Positions 62,886 to 64,000 of a DNA stretch of 64,000 bases are shown here, piece after piece. The stretch lies in NCBI GenBank assembly GCA_051294375.1, contig CM119267.1, positions 11,543,553 to 11,607,552 of the forward strand, read 5' to 3'. Both the position numbers and the translations under genes were made by a program. The number at the start of each line of letters is the position of its first letter. Position 1 is the first letter of the stretch. The notes beneath the pieces are model-generated. The model did no database searches. It saw only the letters and a list, made by a program, of their open reading frames with translations, and was not told where the DNA came from. Source of the stretch: Paraspadella gotoi. Its lineage: Eukaryota; Chaetognatha.

Positions 62886-63432
62886 AATAGGAAATTAGAG
62901 CGGCGACGATTCGCCCGCTCGAAAAAATTCTTGAATAGTGACTCTGAGCCTAAAATCGGTGAACATCGTGAGGGAGAAAGGGAGGAAAGGGGAGGAAAGG
63001 GGAAGAAAGGAGGAAAAGGAGAAAAAAAAAAGAGAAGGCAAAGACGAGATAGGAAAAAAAGGAGGAAGGCGCGGCGGGTATCATGAAAATTATCAGGAGG
63101 GAAGGGGATATGATATTCTGGTGGGATGAAGCATTTGGAAAAATTATCATTCGCGGACAAAGGAGGAGGAGAACGAGGGGGGAAAAAGAGGAGGAGGAGG
63201 AAAGAGGAGAGAGGAGGAGGAGGGGGGATCCGGAGGGAGAAGTTTAAACACTAAACAGAGCTCTGCTTGGGGGGGGGGCGAGAGGAAAGAGGGGAGGAAT
63301 TTTCGGATAGAGGAGAGGAGGAGAGGAAGAAAGGAGAAGAGAGTTGAAATTTTGGTCGGAATAAGAAAGTTGGATTGTGATTTGGCTTTGAGGCATGAAT
63401 AATGGATTCCTTCCATTACGAAGAGAAGAAAT

Positions 63433-63495
<63 letters not shown>

Positions 63496-64000
63496 AGATT
63501 TATAAAACAAAACACCGAAAAGGAAAACGAAATCGTTTTTTGGAGAATATGGGCTCAGTGGCTTCGTGTTTCTTGATACTTTTATTTGTCGCAAAATATA
63601 CGGTTTTTTTTATGTTTTTTTTTTGTTTGTTTTTTATTCAATTGAGTCTTTCATTGATCAACTGTACAATCATGTTTAAATTTATTTGCTCATATTTTTC
63701 TATTAAAAATATTTTTTTTGTTCCTATCGTTGGTTGTTTATCACCAAGAAAAAGGATTAAACAACAGAAACGACGACGACGCCGACGAACGAGATAGGAC
63801 AGAGATCACGACCGGGATTCATCAGGTCCATAAAACAACATCTGTCCTCAAGTCTTATTAAGTTTCCCTGGAGAAACTTTCCCCGTCGCATGGACACGAC
63901 GTTGACGAACGACGAAGAGAAAAAAAAACCATAATGGAGATTATTGTCGTGAATGTATTTATCAATTATGATAAACAATCGCGTATTAGTTTTGAAATGT
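62771..64000 (-). repeat. Block X, second inverted copy, truncated by the window end
   Basis: Same orientation as 55599-56934. It follows block A copy 2 directly through GCAAGTCATGTTAGAGAG, which is the reverse complement of the right edge of the forward copy at 55556-55573. There is no gap, so this join is contiguous in the assembly. Confidence 0.85.

Overview
This is a nuclear genomic window from an animal. Genes are split by GT-AG introns, coding exons are sparse and GC-richer than the AT-rich DNA between them, and two animal transcription-factor domains (homeodomain and forkhead) can be read. I cannot name the species. The assembly is noisy: there are eight N gaps, several large blocks occur two or three times with many single-base indels, and (GA)n/(TC)n microsatellites occur every few kb.

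The gene-bearing part is about 11.1-31.4 kb, with coding almost entirely on the minus strand. (1) 11101-19008 holds a multi-exon gene I do not recognise (14 coding segments, all reading phases compatible, 5' end not found). One of its exons is split by a 934-bp tandem-repeat array. The array is flanked by an 8-bp direct duplication and carries GT and AG in positions that would let it be spliced out in frame. A neighbouring intron hosts a 1.85-kb foldback element with TA duplications. (2) 21107-23921 holds eight phase-compatible exons encoding 642 residues, with a K50 paired-like homeodomain (residues 104-163) and a FoxJ1-like forkhead domain (about 443-535) in one reading frame. Either this is a homeodomain-forkhead fusion protein, a combination I do not know from any described family, or it is two genes about 160 bp apart, possibly an operon. 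(3) 29577-29905 is a compact two-exon gene for a 76-residue membrane protein. Weaker exon candidates lie at 25096-25187 (+), 31331-31411 (-), 33385-33430 (-) and 44127-44336 (-).

The rest is mostly repeats. 1-879 is repeated at 2981-3847. 45480-51427 is repeated at 56960-62770. 53838-55573 recurs inverted at 55599-56934 and again at 62771-64000. The three gaps of exactly 25 N sit at the edges of these blocks, which suggests assembly joins. Dispersed elements include a roughly 215-bp family (five copies plus end fragments), tRNA-derived SINEs with a recognisable B box, and a second foldback element near 39.4-40.2 kb.

The two findings most worth checking are the homeodomain-forkhead reading frame and the intron-like satellite insertion in the coding exon. 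Both come from hand translation and splice-phase bookkeeping, with no database search or RNA evidence.
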